From assembly GCA_002315555.1 (NCBI GenBank), contig DCHF01000038.1:14876-21619 (forward strand): a stretch of 6,744 bases of DNA, in the 5' to 3' direction. This DNA is from Lachnospiraceae bacterium UBA1759 (GTDB lineage: Bacteria; Bacillota; Clostridia; Lachnospirales; Lachnospiraceae). The position numbers and the translations under genes are program-made. Shown here in pieces: positions 1 to 5,434 of this stretch. The notes under the pieces are model-generated. The model was not told the DNA's origin. It saw nothing but the letters and a program-made list of their open reading frames with translations, and did not search any database. Position 1 is the stretch's first letter; each line of letters opens with the position of its first letter.

Positions 1-938
1 CCGGTACCCAGCTGACCATGAGAACGTTCCATACCGGCGGTGTTGCAGGCGGTGATATCACCCAGGGTCTTCCCCGTGTCGAGGAGCTGTTCGAAGCCCG
101 TACCCCGAAGGGTATGGCAACCATCACTGAGATCAGTGGTGAAGTAATGATCCGTGACAATAAGAAGAAGCGTGAAGTTGTTGTAACCAATAACGAGACC
201 GGTGAGTCTAAGACTTACCTTGTCACATTTGGTTCTCAGCTGGCTAAGAAGAATGGCCGTGACTTGGAGACCGGCGACATGCTCGAAGCCGGTGAGCGTA
301 TTACCGAAGGTTCCATCAACCCGCATGATATCCTGCGTATCAACGGTTTAAGAGCCGTACAGGATTACATGCTTCATGAAGTTCAGCGTCCGTATCGTTT
401 ACAGGGTGTAGAAATCAATGATAAGCACATTGAGATCATCGTCCGTTCAATGTTAAAGAAGGTACGCGTTGAAGAATGCGGCGATGCCGATGTTCTTCCG
501 GGTATTACAATGGATGTCCTTCTGTTCAATGAAATGAACGAAAAGCTTGTAGAAGAAGGCAAGGAACCGGCTCAGGGTACTCAGATCATGCTGGGTATCA
601 CGAAGGCTTCTCTGGCAACAGATTCCTTCCTGTCTGCAGCATCATTCCAGGAGACAACGAAGGTGCTGACTGATGCAGCAATCAATGGTAAGGTAGACCA
701 CCTGGTTGGCCTTAAGGAAAATGTCCAGATCGGTAATCTGATTCCTGCCGGTACCGGTATGAAGAAGTACAGAGATATGAAGCTGGACTCCGATGCCCGT
801 TTCGAAGAGGAAATGGCAGAGAAAGCTTCCAGATTTGATGAAGTCATGGAAGCGGTCGCAGTATCCCGCGAGATGGAAGAAGAGGTGATCGAGACGGAAG
901 AAATCGTTGAGACCACTGAGGACATCATTGAAGAATAA
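1..938 (+). CDS. rpoC: DNA-directed RNA polymerase beta' subunit, C-terminal part (5' end outside window)
   Basis: This is the last 311 residues of the beta' subunit, a catalytic-core component of RNA polymerase. The frame is open from the window edge; the first full codon is at base 3 and reads GTQLTMRTFHTGGVAGG, the conserved distal trigger-loop region. The ATG at 18 is therefore an internal methionine, not the start. Further conserved blocks follow: DITQGLPRVEELFEAR, the INPHDILRINGLRAVQDYML stretch, the VRSMLKKVRV block, and TKASLATDSFLSAASFQETT followed by TDAAINGKVDHLVGLKENV and IGNLIPAGTG near the C-terminus. The protein ends in a glutamate-rich tail of about 45 residues, which is variable in this family. 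No frameshift or missing motif is seen. rpoB is expected just upstream. A strong terminator follows 29 bases after the stop, so rpoC appears to end its own transcription unit. Confidence 0.98.
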   Translation, partial: GTQLTMRTFHTGGVAGGDITQGLPRVEELFEARTPKGMATITEISGEVMIRDNKKKREVVVTNNETGESKTYLVTFGSQLAKKNGRDLETGDMLEAGERITEGSINPHDILRINGLRAVQDYMLHEVQRPYRLQGVEINDKHIEIIVRSMLKKVRVEECGDADVLPGITMDVLLFNEMNEKLVEEGKEPAQGTQIMLGITKASLATDSFLSAASFQETTKVLTDAAINGKVDHLVGLKENVQIGNLIPAGTGMKKYRDMKLDSDARFEEEMAEKASRFDEVMEAVAVSREMEEEVIETEEIVETTEDIIEE

Positions 939-967
939 TCTGAAACGCATGTAAATGCGGATCGGTG

Positions 968-1000
968 AAAAGGCCGGGGAGGAAACTCTCCGGCCTTTTT
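968..1000 (+). terminator. Intrinsic terminator of the rpoBC unit
   Basis: A 14-bp stem (968-981 pairing with 986-999, one G-T wobble) closes a GAAA tetraloop at 982-985. The lower stem is four A-T pairs and the 3' arm runs into TTTTT at 996-1000. It lies 29 bases after the rpoC stop and before the uxaC promoter, so it should separate core polymerase transcription from the catabolic genes. Its A-rich 5' side also gives it a terminator shape on the minus strand, but no minus-strand gene needs it. Confidence 0.93.
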
Positions 1001-1011
1001 GCGAAAACAAC

Positions 1012-1065
1012 AAAAAAGGCTTTTTTTGATATTCCGCTTGAAAAGGGAACGTAAAGGGATATAAT
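1012..1065 (+). promoter_or_regulatory. Sigma-A-type promoter for uxaC with AT-rich upstream element
   Basis: A -35 box TTGAAA (1038-1043) and a perfect -10 box TATAAT (1060-1065) are separated by 16 bp, which predicts a transcription start near 1072. Directly upstream, a run of six A, then GGC, then seven T (1012-1027) falls where an UP element for the polymerase alpha subunit would lie, at about -60 to -45. The predicted leader is only about 35 nt. The same A/T run could form a weak A-T hairpin, but it is less convincing as a second terminator. Confidence 0.8.
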
Positions 1066-1078
1066 ATTATTGAGAGAA

Positions 1079-1097
1079 TTTTGGCCTTTGGGCAAAA
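1079..1097 (+). promoter_or_regulatory. Imperfect inverted repeat over the uxaC leader, candidate operator or SD-masking hairpin
   Basis: The 19-base sequence TTTTGGCCTTTGGGCAAAA is an inverted repeat with a TTT centre and one mismatched pair. It begins a few bases after the predicted transcription start and its 3' arm touches the AGGAG ribosome binding site (1097-1101). That position would suit either a repressor operator, as expected for a uronate-inducible operon, or an RNA hairpin affecting ribosome access. No regulator gene is in the window and the site was not matched to a known operator family. Confidence 0.35.
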
Positions 1098-1106
1098 GGA
1101 GAATGT

Positions 1107-2507
1107 ATGAAGCAGTTCATGGATAAGGATTTTCTGCTGAGCACGAAAACCGCGCAGGATCTCTTTCATAATTATGCGGAGAATATGCCGATCATTGACT
1201 ATCATTGCCATATCAATCCGCAGGAGATCTTTGAGGACCGCAAGTTCAAAAACATCACGGAGGCCTGGCTGGGCGGTGACCACTATAAGTGGCGCATTAT
1301 GAGAGCCTGCGGCGTGGATGAAGCGTATGTGACCGGTGATGCGCCGGATCGCGAGAAGTTCAGAAAGTATGCGGAGAGTCTGGCAAAGGCCATCGGCAAC
1401 CCGCTGTACCATTGGAGCCATTTGGAACTTCAGCGTTACTTTGGCATTGAAACGCCGCTGAACGGTGAAACGGCCGATGCCATCTATGATCGCTGCAATG
1501 AGATTCTTGCGCAGGATGATATGTCCGTGCGGAATATTATCCGGAAGTCCAATGTCAAGGTCATCTGCACCACGGATGATCCGGCGGACAGCCTGGAGTG
1601 GCATCAGAAGATCGCGGACGATGCGACCATCGACTTCAAGGTGCTTCCGGCATGGCGCCCGGACAAAGCGATGAACATTGATAAAGAGACGTTCCTTCCG
1701 TACATTGAAGCGCTGTCGGCAGCGGCTGAAATGAAGATCGGAAGCTATGACGAGCTGATCGAAGCGCTGAAGAAGCGCATGGAGTTCTTTGCATCGATGG
1801 GCTGCAGCGTGTCCGATCATGGCATCGACTATGTGGCATATGATCCGGCTGACATCGATGAGGTCCGGGCGGCATTTGCTAAACGTTTGAACGGTGAAGA
1901 ACTGACCGCTTCCGAAGTCAGCAAGTACAAGAGCGCATTCATGCTGGAGATGGGCCGTGCTTATGCAAACCGTAATTGGGTCATGCAGCTTCATTACAGT
2001 GTTAAGCGTAACAATAATACCCGTATGTTCAAAAAACTCGGACCGGATACCGGCTTTGATGCTGTCAATAACTACGGACCGGGCGCAGAACTTGCGGATT
2101 TCCTGAATGCATTGGAAGAGACGGATGAACTGCCCAAGACCGTTGTTTATTCCCTGAATCCGGTCGATAATGTACTGATCGAGACGATCATCGGCTGCTT
2201 CCAGGACGGTAAGACCTACGGTAAGATGCAGCATGGTTCCGCGTGGTGGTTCAATGATAACAAGACCGGCATGATCGAGCAGCTGACCAGCTTTGCAAAC
2301 GAAGGTGTTCTGGGAACATTCATCGGCATGCTGACTGATTCAAGAAGCTTCCTGTCCTACACGCGGCATGAGTATTTCAGAAGAATTCTCTGTGAGCTTG
2401 TGGGCGGCTGGGTAGAAAACGGCGAGTATCCGGATGATCCGGCGGCACTGAAGTCCATCATCGAGGATATCAGTTACAATAATACAAAGAACTATTTTGG
2501 CTTTTAA
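1107..2507 (+). CDS. uxaC: Uronate isomerase (glucuronate/galacturonate isomerase)
   Basis: The 466-residue product matches the usual UxaC length of about 470. UxaC is a metal-dependent amidohydrolase-superfamily enzyme of the cytoplasm that converts D-glucuronate to D-fructuronate and D-galacturonate to D-tagaturonate. Visible family blocks in order are: IIDYHCHINP, with metal-type His33 and His35; WLGGDHYKW (54-62); TTDDP (155-159); LPAWRPDKA (180-188); MQLHYSVKRNNN (293-304); GSAWWFND (377-384); and LTDSRSFLSYTRHEYFRR (409-426). The ATG at 1107 has AGGAG (1097-1101) five bases upstream, and the HCH motif lies at the normal distance from it. The gene is the first of a co-directional block with its own promoter. 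The eda start follows 27 bases after the stop, which suggests one transcript. Which uronate is preferred cannot be read from the sequence. Confidence 0.97.
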   Translation: MKQFMDKDFLLSTKTAQDLFHNYAENMPIIDYHCHINPQEIFEDRKFKNITEAWLGGDHYKWRIMRACGVDEAYVTGDAPDREKFRKYAESLAKAIGNPLYHWSHLELQRYFGIETPLNGETADAIYDRCNEILAQDDMSVRNIIRKSNVKVICTTDDPADSLEWHQKIADDATIDFKVLPAWRPDKAMNIDKETFLPYIEALSAAAEMKIGSYDELIEALKKRMEFFASMGCSVSDHGIDYVAYDPADIDEVRAAFAKRLNGEELTASEVSKYKSAFMLEMGRAYANRNWVMQLHYSVKRNNNTRMFKKLGPDTGFDAVNNYGPGAELADFLNALEETDELPKTVVYSLNPVDNVLIETIIGCFQDGKTYGKMQHGSAWWFNDNKTGMIEQLTSFANEGVLGTFIGMLTDSRSFLSYTRHEYFRRILCELVGGWVENGEYPDDPAALKSIIEDISYNNTKNYFGF

Positions 2508-2519
2508 TCATTAAGAATG

Positions 2520-2526
2520 AAAGGGG
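2520..2526 (+). promoter_or_regulatory. Ribosome binding site that fixes the eda start at 2535
   Basis: AAAGGGG lies 8 bases upstream of the ATG at 2535. An earlier in-frame ATG at 2517 sits immediately before this purine run and has no ribosome binding site of its own, so 2535 is the better start. Confidence 0.8.
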
Positions 2527-2534
2527 TACTCACT

Positions 2535-3173
2535 ATGGAAATGAGTGAAGCAATCAAGGAGATCGGTATCGTACCGGTAGTTGTTTTAAATGACGCAAAT
2601 GATGCGGAGCCGCTTGCACAGGCGCTTGTTGAAGGCGGCCTGAACTGTGCGGAAGTTACTTTCAGAACCGATGCTGCTGAAGAATCCATCCGCCGTATCG
2701 CAGCAAAGTATCCCGACATGCTTGTCGGTGCAGGTACCGTCCTGACCACCGAGCAGGTCGATCGTGCTGTTAATGCAGGCGCAAAGTTCATCGTTTCTCC
2801 GGGCTTAAATCCCGTAACGGTCAAGTATTGCCAGGAAAAGGGCATTCCGGTATTCCCGGGTGTTGTTACTCCGTCCGAGATCGAGCTGGCATTGTCCCTC
2901 GGCTTAAAAGTCGTGAAGTTCTTCCCGGCTGAACCGTCCGGCGGCTTAAAGATGATCCAGGCGATGGCTGCGGCTTATGTCGGCTTAAAGTTCATGCCCA
3001 CCGGCGGCATCAGCGCAAGCAACGTTCGCGATTACCTTGCGGATGAGAAGCACATTCTGGCGTGCGGCGGCAGCTGGATGGTCAAGGGCGACCTGATCAA
3101 GGCCGGCGAATTTGACAAGATCCGTGAAATGACGAAGGAAGCGGCAGCGATCGTAAAGGAGATCCGCGGCTGA
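2535..3173 (+). CDS. eda: 2-keto-3-deoxy-6-phosphogluconate (KDPG) aldolase, possibly also acting on 4-hydroxy-2-oxoglutarate
   Basis: The product is 212 residues from the ATG at 2535, almost the length of E. coli Eda (213). The enzyme is a cytoplasmic class I aldolase that cleaves KDPG to pyruvate and glyceraldehyde-3-phosphate, the last step of hexuronate and Entner-Doudoroff breakdown. Seen in order: IGIVPVVVL (10-18); AEVTFRT with the catalytic-type Glu40; GAGTVLT (65-71); SPGLNP (88-93); PGVVTPSE (108-115); VKFFPAE, with the Schiff-base Lys128; MPTGGIS; and ACGGSWMV near the end. This is a complete KDPG/KHG aldolase barrel with no missing active-site residue. Members of this family can also act on 4-hydroxy-2-oxoglutarate, which sequence alone does not exclude. 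It sits between uxaC and a kinase, in keeping with uronate catabolism. Confidence 0.96.
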   Translation: MEMSEAIKEIGIVPVVVLNDANDAEPLAQALVEGGLNCAEVTFRTDAAEESIRRIAAKYPDMLVGAGTVLTTEQVDRAVNAGAKFIVSPGLNPVTVKYCQEKGIPVFPGVVTPSEIELALSLGLKVVKFFPAEPSGGLKMIQAMAAAYVGLKFMPTGGISASNVRDYLADEKHILACGGSWMVKGDLIKAGEFDKIREMTKEAAAIVKEIRG

Positions 3174-3183
3174 TGAATGGTAT

Positions 3184-3281
3184 CCGGAAGGCTTGGCCCG
3201 AAAGCGGTCGGGCGTCCCGGTGATGACAGACTTACCGGAGCGGTGAGCAGGCCCGGTAAAACAGAACTGCCGGAGCGGCAG
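3184..3281 (+). promoter_or_regulatory. Structured eda-kdgK spacer with three tandem hairpins, candidate cis-regulatory RNA
   Basis: The 123-base gap between eda and the kinase holds three stem-loops. Hairpin 1 has a perfect 6-bp stem, 3196-3201 with 3208-3213, and a six-base loop AAGCGG. Hairpin 2 has a 7-bp stem, 3231-3237 with 3241-3247, and loop GAG. Hairpin 3 has a perfect 6-bp stem, 3267-3272 with 3276-3281, and the same GAG loop. Hairpins 2 and 3 share the CCGGAGCGG core, and one stem pair is A-T in hairpin 2 but G-C in hairpin 3, so the pairing is kept while bases differ. Hairpin 2 also has a rival pairing (3232-3238 with 3253-3259). No U-tract follows, so this is not an intrinsic terminator. 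It may control kinase translation, bind a protein or protect the 3' mRNA; the function is not known. Confidence 0.5.
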
Positions 3282-3287
3282 TGGATT

Positions 3288-3291
3288 GGAG
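3288..3291 (+). promoter_or_regulatory. Ribosome binding site that fixes the kinase start at 3297
   Basis: GGAG lies five bases upstream of the ATG at 3297. The frame is open back to an ATG at 3177, but that ATG has its nearest AAAGGAG about 15 bases away inside eda, and the extra 40 residues would be encoded by the hairpin-rich spacer. The 3297 start puts the PfkB domain close to the N-terminus. Confidence 0.75.
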
Positions 3292-3296
3292 ATCAT

Positions 3297-4391
3297 ATGG
3301 CACTTGAGTTAAATTTAAGAAAAGAAGCGATGTGGGACGCGGTCTCACTCGGTGAGATCATGCTTCGTCTGGATCCGGGCGATGAGCGTATCCGTGTTGC
3401 GAGAAACTTCCGCGCATGGGAAGGCGGCGGCGAGTACAATGTCGTTCGCGGCCTGAGAAAGTGCTTCGGAATGAAGACGACGGTCCTGACCGCTTTTGCG
3501 GACAATGAAGTCGGCCGTCTGTTAGAGGATTTCATCTGCCAGGGCGGTGTGGATACTTCTCACATCTGCTGGAAGAAGACCGATGGTATCGGCCGTATCT
3601 GCAGAAACGGCCTGAACTTTACGGAGAGAGGCTACGGCGTCCGTGGTGCAGTCGGTTGTTCCGACCGTTTTAACACGGCGATCTCCCAGGCGGCTCCGGA
3701 AGATTTTGATCTGGAATACCTGTTTGGCGTACAGGGCGTTCGCTGGCTTCATACCGGCGGTATCTATGCGGCGCTTTCCGAGCAGTCCTGCAAGACCGTT
3801 ATCGAAGTTATCAAGATCGCAAAGAAGTATGGCACGGTGATCTCTTATGACCTGAACTATCGTCCGTCTATGTGGTCCGCGATCGGCGGTCTGGAGAAGG
3901 CACAGGAAGTCAATAAGGAGATCGCAAAGTACGTGGATGTCATGATCGGTAACGAGGAAGACTTCACGGCTTGCCTCGGCTTCGAGATCGAGGGTAATGA
4001 AGGCCTGAAAAAGCTGTCCATCGACGGTTACAAGAAGATGATGCATAAGGCTGCTGAAGCTTATCCGAACTTCAAGGTCATCGCAACCACGCTTCGTACC
4101 GTTAAGACTGCGACTGTCAATGACTGGTCTGCGATCTGCTATGCAGACGGCGAGATCTATCAGGCAAAGGAATACAACGGCCTTGAGATCTACGACCGCG
4201 TCGGCGGCGGCGATTCCTTTGCATCCGGTCTGGTCTACGGCTTAATGACCACCGGCGATGCCGAGAAGGCTGTCAACTACGGCGCTGCACACGGCGCACT
4301 GGCAATGACCACCCCGGGCGATACTTCCATGGCGAACAAGAAGGAAGTGGAAGCGCTCATGGGCGGCGCAGGCGCACGTGTTGTAAGATAA
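3297..4391 (+). CDS. kdgK: PfkB-family sugar kinase, probable 2-keto-3-deoxygluconate kinase
   Basis: The 364-residue product is a ribokinase/PfkB-fold cytoplasmic kinase. Seen: the first strand DAVSLGEIMLRLDPG (14-28); the sugar-binding glycine block GGGEYNV (43-49); ADNEVGRLLEDFICQGGVDT; SYDLNYRP in the middle; VMIGNEEDF, typical of the family; and the second PfkB signature DRVGGGDSFASGL, with the anion-hole glycines at 303-305 and the catalytic base Asp306. The assignment to KDG as substrate comes mainly from its neighbours uxaC and eda: KDG kinase makes the KDPG that Eda cleaves. PfkB kinases are hard to separate by substrate, so another sugar or sugar acid is possible. The protein is somewhat longer than typical KdgK (about 310-340). 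The start at 3297 is chosen on its ribosome binding site. A hairpin-rich leader precedes the gene. Confidence 0.87.
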   Translation: MALELNLRKEAMWDAVSLGEIMLRLDPGDERIRVARNFRAWEGGGEYNVVRGLRKCFGMKTTVLTAFADNEVGRLLEDFICQGGVDTSHICWKKTDGIGRICRNGLNFTERGYGVRGAVGCSDRFNTAISQAAPEDFDLEYLFGVQGVRWLHTGGIYAALSEQSCKTVIEVIKIAKKYGTVISYDLNYRPSMWSAIGGLEKAQEVNKEIAKYVDVMIGNEEDFTACLGFEIEGNEGLKKLSIDGYKKMMHKAAEAYPNFKVIATTLRTVKTATVNDWSAICYADGEIYQAKEYNGLEIYDRVGGGDSFASGLVYGLMTTGDAEKAVNYGAAHGALAMTTPGDTSMANKKEVEALMGGAGARVVR

Positions 4392-4405
4392 TACAGATAA
4401 ACATC

Positions 4406-4435
4406 GCGATGCTCGTGCGTACGCGCGGGCTTCGT
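4406..4435 (+). other. Stem-loop in the kdgK-nif3 gap
   Basis: An 8-bp stem with two G-T pairs (4411-4418 with 4423-4430) closes a GTAC loop, and the stem can be extended outward past one T-T mismatch to about 4406/4435. No T-run follows, so it is not a standard terminator. It may be an mRNA processing or stability element between the kinase and the last gene of the block, or have no function. Confidence 0.35.
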
Positions 4436-4470
4436 TATCATCCCGATCAATACTCAGTGAGGTAGACATC

Positions 4471-5286
4471 ATGAAGATTCAGGAAGTTGTTGACCGCATT
4501 CTTTCGTACCATCCGTCCATCGGGGATCGCTTGACCTGCGACTCCTTTAAGTGCGGTCATCCGGAAGATGAGTGTACAGGTATCGTAACGACCTGCTGCT
4601 GCTCCGTGCAGGTGATCCGCGAGGCAATCAAGCTCGGTGCCAATCTGATCATCGTTCATGAACCGGTGTTTTATATGCATATGGATCCCACGGACTGGCT
4701 GGAAAATGACCCGGTCTACACGGAGAAGAGAGCATTGCTTGATGATCACCGCATTGCGGTCTTCCGTGACCATGACCACATTCACAGCCACAGACCGGAC
4801 GGTATCCGCTACGGGGTTATGAAGGAACTTGGCTGGGAGCAGTATATGGTATTTGATCCGCAGCTGGTCGGAACGAAGAGCGACATTCACGTGAAGCTTC
4901 CCAAGACCACGGTGCGCGAGTTGGCGCTGGAGATCAAGGAAAAGATGGGGCTGAACGGTGTCCGTGTCATCGGTAATTTGGACGCTGAGGTCGAATATGT
5001 GGCATTTGCGGGACATATCACCGGCGATCGCGAGCAGAAGGCAACGCAGCTTCTGATGCGTGACGATGTCGATGTCCTGATCCCGGCGGAAGTCATCGAC
5101 TGGACCGCGCTGAACTATGCACGCGATGCAGCCATGCTTGGAAAGAACAAGGCGATCCTCAATGTGGGCCATATCAATTCCGAGGAATTGGGCATGAAAT
5201 ATGCCGCAAAATGGATCGCGGAGCTCGTGGAGGGACAGGTTCCGGTGACCTTTGTAAAATCGGCAGATCTTTACAGTTTTGTGTAA
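4471..5286 (+). CDS. NIF3/DUF34-family dinuclear-metal protein, divergent, role unknown
   Basis: The 271-residue product matches the NIF3-like (DUF34/YbgI) fold family, whose biochemical role is not settled. Seen: an N-terminal segment with TTCCCSVQVIREAIKLGANL (40-59), then IIVHEPVFY (60-68) in place of the usual HHP motif, a His-rich stretch HDHIHSH (101-107), and the C-terminal GHINSEE, whose His234 and Glu238 keep the His-x3-Glu spacing of the family's metal ligands. The second His of HHP is Glu64 here, so the metal site should differ from the standard one. The three consecutive cysteines at 42-44 are also unusual. No signal peptide or membrane segment is seen. The ATG has GAGG (4459-4462) eight bases upstream. 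The gene follows the kinase by 79 bases on the same strand with no clear terminator or promoter between, so it is probably co-transcribed with the uronate genes. The link to that pathway is inference from position. Confidence 0.82.
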   Translation: MKIQEVVDRILSYHPSIGDRLTCDSFKCGHPEDECTGIVTTCCCSVQVIREAIKLGANLIIVHEPVFYMHMDPTDWLENDPVYTEKRALLDDHRIAVFRDHDHIHSHRPDGIRYGVMKELGWEQYMVFDPQLVGTKSDIHVKLPKTTVRELALEIKEKMGLNGVRVIGNLDAEVEYVAFAGHITGDREQKATQLLMRDDVDVLIPAEVIDWTALNYARDAAMLGKNKAILNVGHINSEELGMKYAAKWIAELVEGQVPVTFVKSADLYSFV

Positions 5287-5293
5287 GAAAGTA

Positions 5294-5321
5294 TTGACAA
5301 ATCAAGGTTTTAGGCTATAAT
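5294..5321 (+). promoter_or_regulatory. Consensus promoter of the str operon (rpsL-rpsG-fusA)
   Basis: A perfect -35 TTGACA (5294-5299) and a perfect -10 TATAAT (5316-5321) have a 16-bp spacer. The -35 begins only 8 bases after the stop of the NIF3-like gene. The predicted start is near 5328, giving a leader of about 107 nt before rpsL. Such a strong core promoter fits a ribosomal protein operon. Confidence 0.92.
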
Positions 5322-5356
5322 AATAGGGTGCGCTTACTGCGCACCCTATTCTTTTT
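5322..5356 (+). terminator. Terminator-like hairpin overlapping the rpsL promoter start region
   Basis: A perfect 12-bp stem (5322-5333 with 5339-5350), loop TTACT, is followed by CTTTTT (5351-5356). For transcripts arriving from the NIF3-like gene it has the form of a full intrinsic terminator. It starts one base after the -10 box, so RNA started near 5328 would contain only the upper seven pairs (GGTGCGC/GCGCACC) and then the U-tract. It may thus end the catabolic operon, cap the str mRNA with a 5' hairpin, or attenuate it. Confidence 0.75.
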
Positions 5357-5368
5357 GCGCGCAAAAAG
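5351..5368 (+). repeat. Perfect 18-bp palindrome in the rpsL leader
   Basis: CTTTTTGCGCGCAAAAAG equals its own reverse complement. As RNA it can form a 7-bp stem with a CGCG loop. It uses the U-tract of the preceding hairpin as its 5' arm, so it could act as a competing, antiterminator-like fold, or as a DNA binding site just downstream of the promoter. Confidence 0.55.
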
Positions 5369-5434
5369 GCTGACAACCGAGCCACGCGTGTCCTGAAGAA
5401 CACAGGAATTTAGAATAATATAGGAGGAAAAAGA

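Noticed and set aside
1012..1027. Second terminator formed by the A-run and T-run after the rpoC terminator
   Set aside because: The stem would be almost only A-T pairs with a three-base loop. Its position fits an upstream promoter element better.
642..2234. A 530-codon open frame on the minus strand across the rpoC end and uxaC
   Set aside because: It runs antisense to two clear genes, crosses the rpoC terminator and the uxaC promoter, and its translation resembles no family I know. It is best explained by the codon bias of the plus-strand genes.
2517..2534. Earlier ATG for eda at 2517
   Set aside because: It lies directly before the AAAGGGG that serves the ATG at 2535 and would add six residues not typical of the family.
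2802..2989. GGCTTAAA occurring four times in eda (2802, 2901, 2943, 2982)
   Set aside because: All four are in-frame Gly-Leu codon pairs (GGC TTA) in conserved protein positions, so codon choice explains them.
3177..3296. 40-residue N-terminal extension of the kinase from an ATG next to the eda stop
   Set aside because: The frame is open, but the ATG has no well-spaced ribosome binding site, the region is hairpin-rich, the residues are Gly/Arg/Pro-rich and unlike a PfkB N-terminus, and the ATG at 3297 has a good GGAG.
4471..5172. Minus-strand open frames opposite the NIF3-like gene, including one of 241 codons (4447-5172)
   Set aside because: No ribosome binding site or recognisable motif was seen. 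The plus-strand gene is clearly supported by family motifs.
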